DNA of 64,000 nt, taken from contig CP154956.1 in the NCBI GenBank assembly GCA_039621445.1, positions 12,399,443 through 12,463,442 of the forward strand, in the 5' to 3' direction. The DNA is from Euglena gracilis (lineage: Eukaryota; Euglenida; Euglenophyceae; Euglenales). The notes under the pieces were generated by a model. It saw only the letters and a program-made list of their open reading frames with translations. It ran no database searches and was not told the origin of the DNA. Numbering within the stretch: position 1 is the stretch's first letter; every line of letters starts with the position of its first letter. Shown piece after piece: positions 41,022 to 53,362 of the stretch. Position numbers and translations under genes: made by a program.

Positions 41022-41189
41022 AACATACCTGGTTGGGTAGCGACTGTGATCACGCAGGCAGTCCTACTATCTGGCTGCTGCGACTTGCACTTCTCGCAGC
41101 GGCCGGGTAGTGCTGGTCCCCAATGGGGGCCAGCACACAGCTTAATTTTTGGTAGCGGTGGAGAGATGCGCTTGCGCGTCGACCCACCA
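41022..41189 (+). ncRNA. U1 snRNA, copy 6
   Basis: Consensus sequence; it follows the expanded spacer. Confidence 0.92.
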
Positions 41190-41373
41190 TCCTTTCATTG
41201 AAGCAAAAAAAATTAAAAACGAGATCAGTTCCACGTCGGAAGTGTCTGATGGGTCTTTCTTTTTTTTGTGCTTCTGCTGTTGTTTTTTTTTTTTGGGTCG
41301 GTCGGAGTTTTTGCCCCAGCGGCCAAAACACGCAACCTGCACCCACGAAGGACCCCAACCCCGAGGGCAACTC

Positions 41374-41566
41374 ATACCTTCTCGGCCTTTTGGCTAAGAT
41401 CAAGTGTAGTATCTGTTCTTATCAGCTTAATTTCTGATATATCCAGCACTGCTGGATAAGAAATTAAACTAATTTCTTGTCGGGGGCCAGGGTTCCCCTC
41501 GTGCTTGCACGAGTCCTGCGCCGCGAGTCGCCCTGCTATTGCACTACCGGCAGGCGTGGCTCACCC
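41374..41566 (+). ncRNA. U2 snRNA, copy 6
   Basis: 1170 bp after the previous U2, the longest unit seen; the gene itself is consensus. Confidence 0.93.
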
Positions 41567-41893
41567 GAGGGAAACCTTTTCATGCACGGGAAAGAAACGG
41601 AGATAGCGGCACGGCGGGGGGGCCGAAAAACCCTGCCCTTCTTCCCACCCATTTTCCCCACGCAGAAAAAAAATCCCTCCCCCCCCCCCCCCCCCCCCCC
41701 CCGCCCAGCCCACCCCCCCCCCCCGGCGATTATGAGGTTGGCGGCAGCCTTCCCGCATATGCTCCCCGGAAATTTCATAGTTTGTCCCGCGGTGATTATA
41801 AAGTCCGCGGTAGCCGGCCTCCCTCTGGCCTGCGCCCCAGCACGCTGGATGCCTCGCCTCCTTGCTCGCACCCGCAAACCCTTCTCCTGGGGT

Positions 41894-42061
41894 AACATAC
41901 CTGGTTGGGTAGCGACTGTGATCACGCAGGCAGTCCTACTATCTGGCTGCTGCGACTTGCACTTCTCGCAGCGGCCGGGTAGTGCTGGTCCCCAATGGGG
42001 GCCAGCACACAGCTTAATTTTTGGTAGCGGTGGAGAGATGCGCTTGCGCGTCGACCCACCA
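41894..42061 (+). ncRNA. U1 snRNA, copy 7
   Basis: Consensus sequence by eye. Confidence 0.92.
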
Positions 42062-42244
42062 TCCTTTCATTGAAGCAAAAAAAATTAAAAACGAGATCAG
42101 TTCCACGTCGGAAGTGTCTGATGGGTCTTTCTTTTTTTTGTGCTTCTGCTGTTGTTTTTTTTTTTTTGTCGGTCGGAGTTTTTGCCCCAGCGGCCAAAAC
42201 ACGCAACCTGCACCCACGAAGGACCCCAACCCCGAGGGCAACTC

Positions 42245-42437
42245 ATACCTTCTCGGCCTTTTGGCTAAGATCAAGTGTAGTATCTGTTCTTATCAGCTTA
42301 ATTTCTGATATATCCAGCACTGCTGGATAAGAAATTAAACTAATTTCTTGTCGGGGGCCAGGGTTCCCCTCGTGCTTGCACGAGTCCTGCGCCGCGAGTC
42401 GCCCTGCTATTGCACTACCGGCAGGCGTGGCTCACCC
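42245..42437 (+). ncRNA. U2 snRNA, copy 7
   Basis: 871 bp after the previous U2; consensus gene. The upstream T tract reads TTTTTTTGTCGG rather than TTTTGGGTCGG. Confidence 0.93.
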
Positions 42438-42772
42438 GAGGGAAACCTTTTCATGCACGGGAAAGAAACGGAGATAGCGGCACGGCGGGGGGGCCGAAAA
42501 ACCCTGCCCTTCTTCCCACCCATTTTCCCCACGCAGAAAAAAAATCCCTCCCGCACGCACCCCCCCCCCCACCGGCCCCCCTCCAGCCCAGCCCCCCCCC
42601 CCCGGCGATTATGAGGTTGGCGGCAGCCTTCCCGCATATGCTCCCCGGAAATTTCATAGTTTGTCCCGCGGTGATTATAAAGTCCGCGGTAGCCGGCCTC
42701 CCTCTGGCCTGCGCCCCAGCACGCTGGATGCCTCGCCTCCTTGCTCGCACCCGCAAACCCTTCTCCTGGGGT

Positions 42773-42940
42773 AACATACCTGGTTGGGTAGCGACTGTGA
42801 TCACGCAGGCAGTCCTACTATCTGGCTGCTGCGACTTGCACTTCTCGCAGCGGCCGGGTAGTGCTGGTCCCCAATGGGGGCCAGCACACAGCTTAATTTT
42901 TGGTAGCGGTGGAGAGATGCGCTTGCGCGTCGACCCACCA
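42773..42940 (+). ncRNA. U1 snRNA, copy 8
   Basis: Consensus sequence by eye. Confidence 0.92.
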
Positions 42941-43123
42941 TCCTTTCATTGAAGCAAAAAAAATTAAAAACGAGATCAGTTCCACGTCGGAAGTGTCTGA
43001 TGGGTCTTTCTTTTTTTTGTGCTTCTGCTGTTGTTTTTTTTTTTTGGTCGGTCGGAGTTTTTGCCCCAGCGGCCAAAACACGCAACCTGCACCCACGAAG
43101 GACCCCAACCCCGAGGGCAACTC

Positions 43124-43316
43124 ATACCTTCTCGGCCTTTTGGCTAAGATCAAGTGTAGTATCTGTTCTTATCAGCTTAATTTCTGATATATCCAGCACT
43201 GCTGGATAAGAAATTAAACTAATTTCTTGTCGGGGGCCAGGGTTCCCCTCGTGCTTGCACGAGTCCTGCGCCGCGAGTCGCCCTGCTATTGCACTACCGG
43301 CAGGCGTGGCTCACCC
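43124..43316 (+). ncRNA. U2 snRNA, copy 8
   Basis: 879 bp after the previous U2; consensus sequence. Confidence 0.93.
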
Positions 43317-43650
43317 GAGGGAAACCTTTTCATGCACGGGAAAGAAACGGAGATAGCGGCACGGCGGGGGGGCCGAAAAACCCTGCCCTTCTTCCCACCC
43401 ATTTTCCCCACGCAAAAAAAAAATCCCTCCCGCACGCCCCCCCCCCCCCACCGGCCCCCCTCCAGCCCAGCCCCCCCCCCCGGCGATTATGAGGTTGGCG
43501 GCAGCCTTCCCGCATATGCTCCCCGGAAATTTCATAGTTTGTCCCGCGGTGATTATAAAGTCCGCGGTAGCCGGCCTCCCTCTGGCCTGCGCCCCAGCAC
43601 GCTGGATGCCTCGCCTCCTTGCTCGCACCCGCAAACCCTTCTCCTGGGGT

Positions 43651-43818
43651 AACATACCTGGTTGGGTAGCGACTGTGATCACGCAGGCAGTCCTACTATC
43701 TGGCTGCTGCGACTTGCACTTCTCGCAGCGGCCGGGTAGTGCTGGTCCCCAATGGGGGCCAGCACACAGCTTAATTTTTGGTAGCGGTGGAGAGATGCGC
43801 TTGCGCGTCGACCCACCA
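43651..43818 (+). ncRNA. U1 snRNA, copy 9
   Basis: Consensus gene; the flank reads CATGGAAGC for CATTGAAGC, shared with copies 20 and 26. Confidence 0.92.
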
Positions 43819-44001
43819 TCCTTTCATGGAAGCAAAAAAAATTAAAAACGAGATCAGTTCCACGTCGGAAGTGTCTGATGGGTCTTTCTTTTTTTTGTGC
43901 TTCTGCTGTTGTTTTTTTTTTTGGGTCGGTCGGAGTTTTTGCCCCAGCGGCCAAAACACGCAACCTGCACCCACGAAGGACCCCAACCCCGAGGGCAACT
44001 C

Positions 44002-44194
44002 ATACCTTCTCGGCCTTTTGGCTAAGATCAAGTGTAGTATCTGTTCTTATCAGCTTAATTTCTGATATATCCAGCACTGCTGGATAAGAAATTAAACTAA
44101 TTTCTTGTCGGGGGCCAGGGTTCCCCTCGTGCTTGCACGAGTCCTGCGCCGCGAGTCGCCCTGCTATTGCACTACCGGCAGGCGTGGCTCACCC
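44002..44194 (+). ncRNA. U2 snRNA, copy 9
   Basis: 878 bp after the previous U2; consensus sequence. Confidence 0.93.
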
Positions 44195-44494
44195 GAGGGA
44201 AACCTTTTCATGCACGGGAAAGAAACGGAGATAGCGGCACGGCGGGGGGGCCGAAAAACCCTGCCCTTCTTCCCACCCATTTTCCCCACGCAGAAAAAAA
44301 ATCCCTCCCGCACGCACCCCCCCCCGGCGATTATGAGGTTGGCGGCAGCCTTCCCGCATATGCTCCCCGGAAATTTCATAGTTTGTCCCGCGGTGATTAT
44401 AAAGTCCGCGGTAGCCGGCCTCCCTCTGGCCTGCGCCCCAGCACGCTGGATGCCTCGCCTCCTTGCTCGCACCCGCAAACCCTTCTCCTGGGGT

Positions 44495-44662
44495 AACATA
44501 CCTGGTTGGGTAGCGACTGTGATCACGCAGGCAGTCCTACTATCTGGCTGCTGCGACTTGCACTTCTCGCAGCGGCCGGGTAGTGCTGGTCCCCAATGGG
44601 GGCCAGCACACAGCTTAATTTTTGGTAGCGGTGGAGAGATGCGCTTGCGCGTCGACCCACCA
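44495..44662 (+). ncRNA. U1 snRNA, copy 10
   Basis: Consensus gene, preceded by the shortest C tract of the array (44308-44325), which lacks the GGCCCCCCTCCAGCCC part. Confidence 0.92.
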
Positions 44663-44845
44663 TCCTTTCATTGAAGCAAAAAAAATTAAAAACGAGATCA
44701 GTTCCACGTCGGAAGTGTCTGATGGGTCTTTCTTTTTTTTGTGCTTCTGCTGTTGTTTTTTTTTTTGGGTCGGTCGGAGTTTTTGCCCCAGCGGCCAAAA
44801 CACGCAACCTGCACCCACGAAGGACCCCAACCCCGAGGGCAACTC

Positions 44846-45038
44846 ATACCTTCTCGGCCTTTTGGCTAAGATCAAGTGTAGTATCTGTTCTTATCAGCTT
44901 AATTTCTGATATATCCAGCACTGCTGGATAAGAAATTAAACTAATTTCTTGTCGGGGGCCAGGGTTCCCCTCGTGCTTGCACGAGTCCTGCGCCGCGAGT
45001 CGCCCTGCTATTGCACTACCGGCAGGCGTGGCTCACCC
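44846..45038 (+). ncRNA. U2 snRNA, copy 10
   Basis: 844 bp after the previous U2, the shortest unit; consensus gene. Confidence 0.93.
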
Positions 45039-45371
45039 GAGGGAAACCTTTTCATGCACGGGAAAGAAACGGAGATAGCGGCACGGCGGGGGGGCCGAAA
45101 AACCCTGCCCTTCTTCCCACCCATTTTCCCCACGCAGAAAAAAACCCCCTCCCCCCCGCCCCCCCCCCCCCACCGGCCCCCCTCCAGCCCAGCCCCCCCC
45201 CCGGCGATTATGAGGTTGGCGGCAGCCTTCCCGCATATGCTCCCCGGAAATTTCATAGTTTGTCCCGCGGTGATTATAAAGTCCGCGGTAGCCGGCCTCC
45301 CTCTGGCCTGCGCCCCAGCACGCTGGATGCCTCGCCTCCTTGCTCGCACCCGCAAACCCTTCTCCTGGGGT

Positions 45372-45539
45372 AACATACCTGGTTGGGTAGCGACTGTGAT
45401 CACGCAGGCAGTCCTACTATCTGGCTGCTGCGACTTGCACTTCTCGCAGCGGCCGGGTAGTGCTGGTCCCCAATGGGGGCCAGCACACAGCTTAATTTTT
45501 GGTAGCGGTGGAGAGATGCGCTTGCGCGTCGACCCACCA
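45372..45539 (+). ncRNA. U1 snRNA, copy 11
   Basis: Consensus sequence by eye. Confidence 0.92.
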
Positions 45540-45721
45540 TCCTTTCATTGAAGCAAAAAAAATTAAAAACGAGATCAGTTCCACGTCGGAAGTGTCTGAT
45601 GGGTCTTTCTTTTTCTGTGCTTCTGCTGTTGTTTTTTTTTTTGGGTCGGTCGGAGTTTTTGCCCCAGCGGCCAAAACACGCAACCTGCACCCACGAAGGA
45701 CCCCAACCCCGAGGGCAACTC

Positions 45722-45914
45722 ATACCTTCTCGGCCTTTTGGCTAAGATCAAGTGTAGTATCTGTTCTTATCAGCTTAATTTCTGATATATCCAGCACTGC
45801 TGGATAAGAAATTAAACTAATTTCTTGTCGGGGGCCAGGGTTCCCCTCGTGCTTGCACGAGTCCTGCGCCGCGAGTCGCCCTGCTATTGCACTACCGGCA
45901 GGCGTGGCTCACCC
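45722..45914 (+). ncRNA. U2 snRNA, copy 11
   Basis: 876 bp after the previous U2; consensus sequence. Confidence 0.93.
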
Positions 45915-46248
45915 GAGGGAAACCTTTTCATGCACGGGAAAGAAACGGAGATAGCGGCACGGCGGGGGGGCCGAAAAACCCTGCCCTTCTTCCCACCCAT
46001 TTTCCCCACGCAGAAAAAAAATCCCTCCCGCCCGCACCCCCCCCCCCACCGGCCCCCCTCCAGCCCAGCCCCCCCCCCCGGCGATTATGAGGTTGGCGGC
46101 AGCCTTCCCGCATATGCTCCCCGGAAATTTCATAGTTTGTCCCGCGGTGATTATAAAGTCCGCGGTAGCCGGCCTCCCTCTGGCCTGCGCCCCAGCACGC
46201 TGGATGCCTCGCCTCCTTGCTCGCACCCGCAAACCCTTCTCCTGGGGT

Positions 46249-46416
46249 AACATACCTGGTTGGGTAGCGACTGTGATCACGCAGGCAGTCCTACTATCTG
46301 GCTGCTGCGACTTGCACTTCTCGCAGCGGCCGGGTAGTGCTGGTCCCCAATGGGGGCCAGCACACAGCTTAATTTTTGGTAGCGGTGGAGAGATGCGCTT
46401 GCGCGTCGACCCACCA
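46249..46416 (+). ncRNA. U1 snRNA, copy 12
   Basis: Consensus gene; the A tract after it reads ATTGAAAAAAAAA for ATTGAAGCAAAAA. Confidence 0.92.
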
Positions 46417-46599
46417 TCCTTTCATTGAAAAAAAAAAAATTAAAAACGAGATCAGTTCCACGTCGGAAGTGTCTGATGGGTCTTTCTTTTTTTTGTGCTT
46501 CTGCTGTTGTTTTTTTTTTTGGGTCGGTCGGAGTTTTTGCCCCAGCGGCCAAAACACGCAACCTGCACCCACGAAGGACCCCAACCCCGAGGGCAACTC

Positions 46600-46795
46600 A
46601 TACCTTCTCGGCCTTTTGGCTAAGATCAAGTGTAGTATCTGTTCTTATCAGCTTAATTTCTGATATATCCAGCACTGCTGGATAAGAAATTAAACTAATT
46701 TCTTGTCGGGGGCCAGGGTTCCCCTCGTGCTTGCACGAGTCCTGCGCCGCGAGTCGCCCTGCTATTGCACTACTACCGGCAGGCGTTGCTCACCC
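46600..46795 (+). ncRNA. U2 snRNA, copy 12, variant 3' end
   Basis: 878 bp after the previous U2. Stem-loop IV has a three-base insertion (GCACTACTACCGG) and GCGTTGC for GCGTGGC. The flank then reads CACCCAAAAGAAAAC for CACCCGAGGGAAACC. Function is uncertain. Confidence 0.85.
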
Positions 46796-47136
46796 AAAAG
46801 AAAACTTTTAATGCACCAGAAAGAAACGGAGATAGCGGCACGGCGGGGGGGCCGAAAAACCCTGCCCTTCTTCCCACCCATTTTCCCCACGCAGAAAAAA
46901 AATCCCTCCCGCACGCACCCCCCCGCCCACCGGCGCCCCTCCAGCCCAGCCCCCCACCCCCCCCCCCGGCGATTATGAGGTTGGCGGCAGCCTTCCCGCA
47001 TATGCTCCCCGGAAATTTCATAGTTTGTCCCGCGGTGATTATAAAGTCCGCGGTAGCCGGCCTCCCTCTGGCCTGCGCCCCAGCACGCTGGATGCCTCGC
47101 CTCCTTGCTCGCACCCGCAAACCCTTCTCCTGGGGT

Positions 47137-47304
47137 AACATACCTGGTTGGGTAGCGACTGTGATCACGCAGGCAGTCCTACTATCTGGCTGCTGCGACT
47201 TGCACTTCTCGCAGCGGCCGGGTAGTGCTGGTCCCCAATGGGGGCCAGCACACAGCTTAATTTTTGGTAGCGGTGGAGAGATGCGCTTGCGCGTCGACCC
47301 ACCA
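47137..47304 (+). ncRNA. U1 snRNA, copy 13
   Basis: Consensus sequence by eye. Confidence 0.92.
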
Positions 47305-47487
47305 TCCTTTCATTGAAGCAAAAAAAATTAAAAACGAGATCAGTTCCACGTCGGAAGTGTCTGATGGGTCTTTCTTTTTTTTGTGCTTCTGCTGTTGTTT
47401 TTTTTTTTGGGTCGGTCGGAGTTTTTGCCCCAGCGGCCAAAACACGCAACCTGCACCCACGAAGGACCCCAACCCCGAGGGCAACTC

Positions 47488-47680
47488 ATACCTTCTCGGC
47501 CTTTTGGCTAAGATCAAGTGTAGTATCTGTTCTTATCAGCTTAATTTCTGATATATCCAGCACTGCTGGATAAGAAATTAAACTAATTTCTTGTCGGGGG
47601 CCAGGGTTCCCCTCGTGCTTGCACGAGTCCTGCGCCGCGAGTCGCCCTGCTATTGCACTACCGGCAGGCGTGGCTCACCC
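47488..47680 (+). ncRNA. U2 snRNA, copy 13
   Basis: 888 bp after the previous U2; consensus sequence. Confidence 0.93.
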
Positions 47681-48016
47681 GAGGGAAACCTTTTCATGCA
47701 CGGGAAAGAAACGGAGATAGCGGCACGGCGGGGGGGCCGAAAAACCCTGCCCTTCTTCCCACCCATTTTCCCCACGCACAAAAAAAACTCCCCCCCGCCC
47801 CCCCCCCCCCCCCCACCGGCCCCCCTCCAGCCCACCCCCCCCCCCCCGGCGATTATGAGGTTGGCGGCAGCCTTCCCGCATATGCTCCCCGGAAATTTCA
47901 TAGTTTGTCCCGCGGTGATTATAAAGTCCGCGGTAGCCGGCCTCCCTCTGGCCTGCGCCCCAGCACGCTGGATGCCTCGCCTCCTTGCTCGCACCCGCAA
48001 ACCCTTCTCCTGGGGT

Positions 48017-48184
48017 AACATACCTGGTTGGGTAGCGACTGTGATCACGCAGGCAGTCCTACTATCTGGCTGCTGCGACTTGCACTTCTCGCAGCGGCCG
48101 GGTAGTGCTGGTCCCCAATGGGGGCCAGCACACAGCTTAATTTTTGGTAGCGGTGGAGAGATGCGCTTGCGCGTCGACCCACCA
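48017..48184 (+). ncRNA. U1 snRNA, copy 14
   Basis: Consensus sequence by eye. Confidence 0.92.
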
Positions 48185-48367
48185 TCCTTTCATTGAAGCA
48201 AAAAAAATTAAAAACGAGATCAGTTCCACGTCGGAAGTGTCTGATGGGTCTTTCTTTTTTTTGTGCTTCTGCTGTTGTTTTTTTTTTTGGGTCGGTCGGA
48301 GTTTTTGCCCCAGCGGCCAAAACACGCAACCTGCACCCACGAAGGACCCCAACCCCGAGGGCAACTC

Positions 48368-48560
48368 ATACCTTCTCGGCCTTTTGGCTAAGATCAAGTG
48401 TAGTATCTGTTCTTATCAGCTTAATTTCTGATATATCCAGCACTGCTGGATAAGAAATTAAACTAATTTCTTGTCGGGGGCCAGGGTTCCCCTCGTGCTT
48501 GCACGAGTCCTGCGCCGCGAGTCGCCCTGCTATTGCACTACCGGCAGGCGTGGCTCACCC
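48368..48560 (+). ncRNA. U2 snRNA, copy 14
   Basis: 880 bp after the previous U2; consensus sequence. Confidence 0.93.
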
Positions 48561-48668
48561 GAGGGAAACCTTTTCATGCACGGGAAAGAAACGGAGATAG
48601 CGGCACGGCGGGGGGGCCGAAAAACCCTGCCCTTCTTCCCACCCATTTTCCCCACGCAGAAAAAAAAT

Positions 48669-48699
<31 letters not shown>

Positions 48700-48887
48700 A
48701 GCCCAGCCCCCCCCCCCCGGCGATTATGAGGTTGGCGGCAGCCTTCCCGCATATGCTCCCCGGAAATTTCATAGTTTGTCCCGCGGTGATTATAAAGTCC
48801 GCGGTAGCCGGCCTCCCTCTGGCCTGCGCCCCAGCACGCTGGATGCCTCGCCTCCTTGCTCGCACCCGCAAACCCTTCTCCTGGGGT

Positions 48888-49055
48888 AACATACCTGGTT
48901 GGGTAGCGACTGTGATCACGCAGGCAGTCCTACTATCTGGCTGCTGCGACTTGCACTTCTCGCAGCGGCCGGGTAGTGCTGGTCCCCAATGGGGGCCAGC
49001 ACACAGCTTAATTTTTGGTAGCGGTGGAGAGATGCGCTTGCGCGTCGACCCACCA
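48888..49055 (+). ncRNA. U1 snRNA, copy 15
   Basis: Consensus sequence by eye. Confidence 0.92.
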
Positions 49056-49238
49056 TCCTTTCATTGAAGCAAAAAAAATTAAAAACGAGATCAGTTCCAC
49101 GTCGGAAGTGTCTGATGGGTCTTTCTTTTTTTTTGTGCTTCTGCTGTTGTTTTTTGTTTGGGTCGGTCGGAGTTTTTGCCCCAGCGGCCAAAACACGCAA
49201 CCTGCACCCACGAAGGACCCCAACCCCGAGGGCAACTC

Positions 49239-49431
49239 ATACCTTCTCGGCCTTTTGGCTAAGATCAAGTGTAGTATCTGTTCTTATCAGCTTAATTTCT
49301 GATATATCCAGCACTGCTGGATAAGAAATTAAACTAATTTCTTGTCGGGGGCCAGGGTTCCCCTCGTGCTTGCACGAGTCCTGCGCCGCGAGTCGCCCTG
49401 CTATTGCACTACCGGCAGGCGTGGCTCACCC
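49239..49431 (+). ncRNA. U2 snRNA, copy 15
   Basis: 871 bp after the previous U2; consensus gene. The upstream T tract is interrupted (TTTTTTGTTTGGG). Confidence 0.93.
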
Positions 49432-49766
49432 GAGGGAAACCTTTTCATGCACGGGAAAGAAACGGAGATAGCGGCACGGCGGGGGGGCCGAAAAACCCTG
49501 CCCTTCTTCCCACCCATTTTCCCCACGCAGAAAAAAAATCCCTCCCGCACGCACCCCCCCCCCCACCGGCCCCCCTCCAGCCCAGCCCCCCCCCCCCGGC
49601 GATTATGAGGTTGGCGGCAGCCTTCCCGCATATGCTCCCCGGAAATTTCATAGTTTGTCCCGCGGTGATTATAAAGTCCGCGGTAGCCGGCCTCCCTCTG
49701 GCCTGCGCCCCAGCACGCTGGATGCCTCGCCTCCTTGCTCGCACCCGCAAACCCTTCTCCTGGGGT

Positions 49767-49934
49767 AACATACCTGGTTGGGTAGCGACTGTGATCACGC
49801 AGGCAGTCCTACTATCTGGCTGCTGCGACTTGCACTTCTCGCAGCGGCCGGGTAGTGCTGGTCCCCAATGGGGGCCAGCACACAGCTTAATTTTTGGTAG
49901 CGGTGGAGAGATGCGCTTGCGCGTCGACCCACCA
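49767..49934 (+). ncRNA. U1 snRNA, copy 16
   Basis: Consensus sequence by eye. Confidence 0.92.
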
Positions 49935-50116
49935 TCCTTTCATTGAAGCAAAAAAAATTAAAAACGAGATCAGTTCCACGTCGGAAGTGTCTGATGGGTC
50001 TTTCTTTTTTTTGTGCTTCTGCTGTTGTTTTTTTTTTGGGTCGGTCGGAGTTTTTGCCCCAGCGGCCAAAACACGCAACCTGCACCCACGAAGGACCCCA
50101 ACCCCGAGGGCAACTC

Positions 50117-50309
50117 ATACCTTCTCGGCCTTTTGGCTAAGATCAAGTGTAGTATCTGTTCTTATCAGCTTAATTTCTGATATATCCAGCACTGCTGGAT
50201 AAGAAATTAAACTAATTTCTTGTCGGGGGCCAGGGTTCCCCTCGTGCTTGCACGAGTCCTGCGCCGCGAGTCGCCCTGCTATTGCACTACCGGCAGGCGT
50301 GGCTCACCC
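50117..50309 (+). ncRNA. U2 snRNA, copy 16
   Basis: 878 bp after the previous U2; consensus gene. The downstream GGCCGAAACCCCCTCCCC differs from the usual GGCCGAAAAACCCTGCCC. Confidence 0.93.
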
Positions 50310-50643
50310 GAGGGAAACCTTTTCATGCACGGGAAAGAAACGGAGATAGCGGCACGGCGGCGGGGCCGAAACCCCCTCCCCTTCTTCCCCCCCATTTTCC
50401 CCACGCAGAAAAAAAATCCCTCCCGCACGCACCCCCCCCCCCACCGGCCCCCCTCCAGCCCAGCCCCCCCCCCCGGCGATTATGAGGTTGGCGGCAGCCT
50501 TCCCGCATATGCTCCCCGGAAATTTCATAGTTTGTCCCGCGGTGATTATAAAGTCCGCGGTAGCCGGCCTCCCTCTGGCCTGCGCCCCAGCACGCTGGAT
50601 GCCTCGCCTCCTTGCTCGCACCCGCAAACCCTTCTCCTGGGGT

Positions 50644-50811
50644 AACATACCTGGTTGGGTAGCGACTGTGATCACGCAGGCAGTCCTACTATCTGGCTGC
50701 TGCGACTTGCACTTCTCGCAGCGGCCGGGTAGTGCTGGTCCCCAATGGGGGCCAGCACACAGCTTAATTTTTGGTAGCGGTGGAGAGATGCGCTTGCGCG
50801 TCGACCCACCA
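50644..50811 (+). ncRNA. U1 snRNA, copy 17
   Basis: Consensus sequence by eye. Confidence 0.92.
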
Positions 50812-50994
50812 TCCTTTCATTGAAGCAAAAAAAATTAAAAACGAGATCAGTTCCACGTCGGAAGTGTCTGATGGGTCTTTCTTTTTTTTGTGCTTCTGCT
50901 GTTGTTTTTTTTTTTGGGTCGGTCGGAGTTTTTGCCCCAGCGGCCAAAACACGCAACCTGCACCCACGAAGGACCCCAACCCCGAGGGCAACTC

Positions 50995-51188
50995 ATACCT
51001 TCTCGGCCTTTTGGCTAAGATCAAGTGTAGTATCTGTTCTTATCAGCTTAATTTCTGATATATCCAGCACTGCTGGATAAGAAATTAAACTAATTTCTTG
51101 TCGGGGGGCCAGGGTTCCCCTCGTGCTTGCACGAGTCCTGCGCCGCGAGTCGCCCTGCTATTGCACTACCGGCAGGCGTGGCTCACCC
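50995..51188 (+). ncRNA. U2 snRNA, copy 17
   Basis: 878 bp after the previous U2; one extra G after the Sm site (TCGGGGGGCC). Confidence 0.91.
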
Positions 51189-51305
51189 GAGGGAAACCTT
51201 TTCATGCACGGGAAAGAAACGGAGATAGCGGCACGGCGGGGGGGCCGAAAAACCCTGCCCTTCTTCCCACCCATTTTCCCCACGCAGAAAAAAAATCCCT
51301 CCCGC

Positions 51306-51310
51306 ACCCA

Positions 51311-51341
<31 letters not shown>

Positions 51342-51404
51342 CCCCCCCCCCCCCCCCCCCTCCCCCCCCACAACCCCCCCCCCCCAGCCCTGCCCCCCCC
51401 CCCG
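51306..51404 (+). repeat. Longest C tract of the array
   Basis: About 95 bp of nearly pure C with a few A, T and AA interruptions, in place of the usual roughly 45 bp. Confidence 0.7.
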
Positions 51405-51572
51405 GCGATTATGAGGTTGGCGGCAGCCTTCCCGCATATGCTCCCCGGAAATTTCATAGTTTGTCCCGCGGTGATTATAAAGTCCGCGGTAGCCGGCCTC
51501 CCTCTGGCCTGCGCCCCAGCACGCTGGATGCCTCGCCTCCTTGCTCGCACCCGCAAACCCTTCTCCTGGGGT

Positions 51573-51740
51573 AACATACCTGGTTGGGTAGCGACTGTGA
51601 TCACGCAGGCAGTCCTACTATCTGGCTGCTGCGACTTGCACTTCTCGCAGCGGCCGGGTAGTGCTGGTCCCCAATGGGGGCCAGCACACAGCTTAATTTT
51701 TGGTAGCGGTGGAGAGATGCGCTTGCGCGTCGACCCACCA
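51573..51740 (+). ncRNA. U1 snRNA, copy 18
   Basis: Consensus sequence by eye. Confidence 0.92.
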
Positions 51741-51922
51741 TCCTTTCATTGAAGCAAAAAAAATTAAAAACGAGATCAGTTCCACGTCGGAAGTGTCTGA
51801 TGGGTCTTTCTTTTTTTGTGCGTCGGCTGTTGTTTTTTTTTTTGGGTCGGTCGGAGTTTTTGCCCCAGCGGCCAAAACACGCAACCTGCACCCACGAAGG
51901 ACCCCAACCCCGAGGGCAACTC

Positions 51923-52115
51923 ATACCTTCTCGGCCTTTTGGCTAAGATCAAGTGTAGTATCTGTTCTTATCAGCTTAATTTCTGATATATCCAGCACTG
52001 CTGGATAAGAAATTAAACTAATTTCTTGTCGGGGGCCAGGGTTCCCCTCGTGCTTGCACGAGTCCTGCGCCGCGAGTCGCCCTGCTATTGCACTACCGGC
52101 AGGCGTGGCTCACCC
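51923..52115 (+). ncRNA. U2 snRNA, copy 18
   Basis: 928 bp after the previous U2; consensus gene. Confidence 0.93.
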
Positions 52116-52447
52116 GAGGGAAACCTTTTCATGCACGGGAAAGAAACGGAGATAGCGGCACGGCGGGGGGGCCGAAAAAACCCTGCCCTTCTTCCCACCC
52201 ATTTTCCTCACAAAGAAAAAAAATCCTTCCCCGCACGCCCCCCCCCCCCGGCCCCCCCCACCCCCAACCCCCCCCCCCGGCGATTATGAGGTTGGCGGCA
52301 GCCTTCCCGCATATGCTCCCCGGAAATTTCATAGTTTGTCCCGCGGTGATTATAAAGTCCGCGGTAGCCGGCCTCCCTCTGGCCTGCGCCCCAGCACGCT
52401 GGATGCCTCGCCTCCTTGCTCGCACCCGCAAACCCTTCTCCTGGGGT

Positions 52448-52615
52448 AAAATACCTGGTTGGGTAGCGACTGTGATCACGCAGGCAGTCCTACTATCTGG
52501 CTGCTGCGACTTGCACTTCTCGCAGCGGCCGGGTAGTGCTGGTCCCCAATGGGGGCCAGCACACAGCTTAATTTTTGGTAGCGGTGGAGAGATGCGCTTG
52601 CGCGTCGACCCACCA
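52448..52615 (+). ncRNA. U1 snRNA, copy 19, 5' end variant
   Basis: The 5' end reads AAAATACCTGG; the C at the 5'-splice-site pairing position 4 is changed to A (52450). Otherwise consensus. Confidence 0.88.
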
Positions 52616-52797
52616 TCCTTTCATTGAAGCAAAAAAAATTAAAAACGAGATCAGTTCCACGTCGGAAGTGTCTGATGGGTCTTTCTTTTTTTTGTGCTTC
52701 TGCTGTTGTTTTTTTTTTGGGTCGGTCGGAGTTTTTGCCCCAGCGGCCAAAACACGCAACCTGCACCCACGAAGGACCCCAACCCCGAGGGCAACTC

Positions 52798-52990
52798 ATA
52801 CCTTCTCGGCCTTTTGGCTAAGATCAAGTGTAGTATCTGTTCTTATCAGCTTAATTTCTGATATATCCAGCACTGCTGGATAAGAAATTAAACTAATTTC
52901 TTGTCGGGGGCCAGGGTTCCCCTCGTGCTTGCACGAGTCCTGCGCCGCGAGTCGCCCTGCTATTGCACTACCGGCAGGCGTGGCTCACCC
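52798..52990 (+). ncRNA. U2 snRNA, copy 19
   Basis: 875 bp after the previous U2; consensus gene, followed by the anomalous A-rich spacer. Confidence 0.93.
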
Positions 52991-53152
52991 GAGGGAAACC
53001 TTTTCATGCACGGGAAAGAAACGGAGATAGCGGCACGGCGGGGGGGCCGAAAATCCCTGCCCTTCTTCCCTCCCTTTTTCCCCACGCAGAAAAAAAAATC
53101 CCTCCCGCACACACCCCCCCCCCCCACCGCCCCCCTCCAGCCAGCCCCCCCC

Positions 53153-53362
53153 CGGCAGAAAAAAAGGAAACAGAAACCAGAAAAAAAAAACATAAACGAA
53201 AAAAAAACGCAAAAAACTAAAAAACAACAAAAAAAAAGAAAAAATACAAAGAAAAAAAAAAAAAAGACAAAAAAATAAAAAAAGAACGCGGCGAAGAAAA
53301 AACACAAAAAAAAAAGAAAAGCAACAAAATAAACCAAAAAATACACTAAAACAAAAAAACGA
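53153..53362 (+). repeat. A-rich insert in the U2-U1 spacer
   Basis: About 210 bp of A tracts broken by C, G or T lie between the C tract and CGATTATGAGG. Its texture resembles 19672-20300. The next 60 bp also carry substitutions (GCAAAGTTCATGGTTTGTTC). Real insertion and consensus error are both possible. Confidence 0.6.
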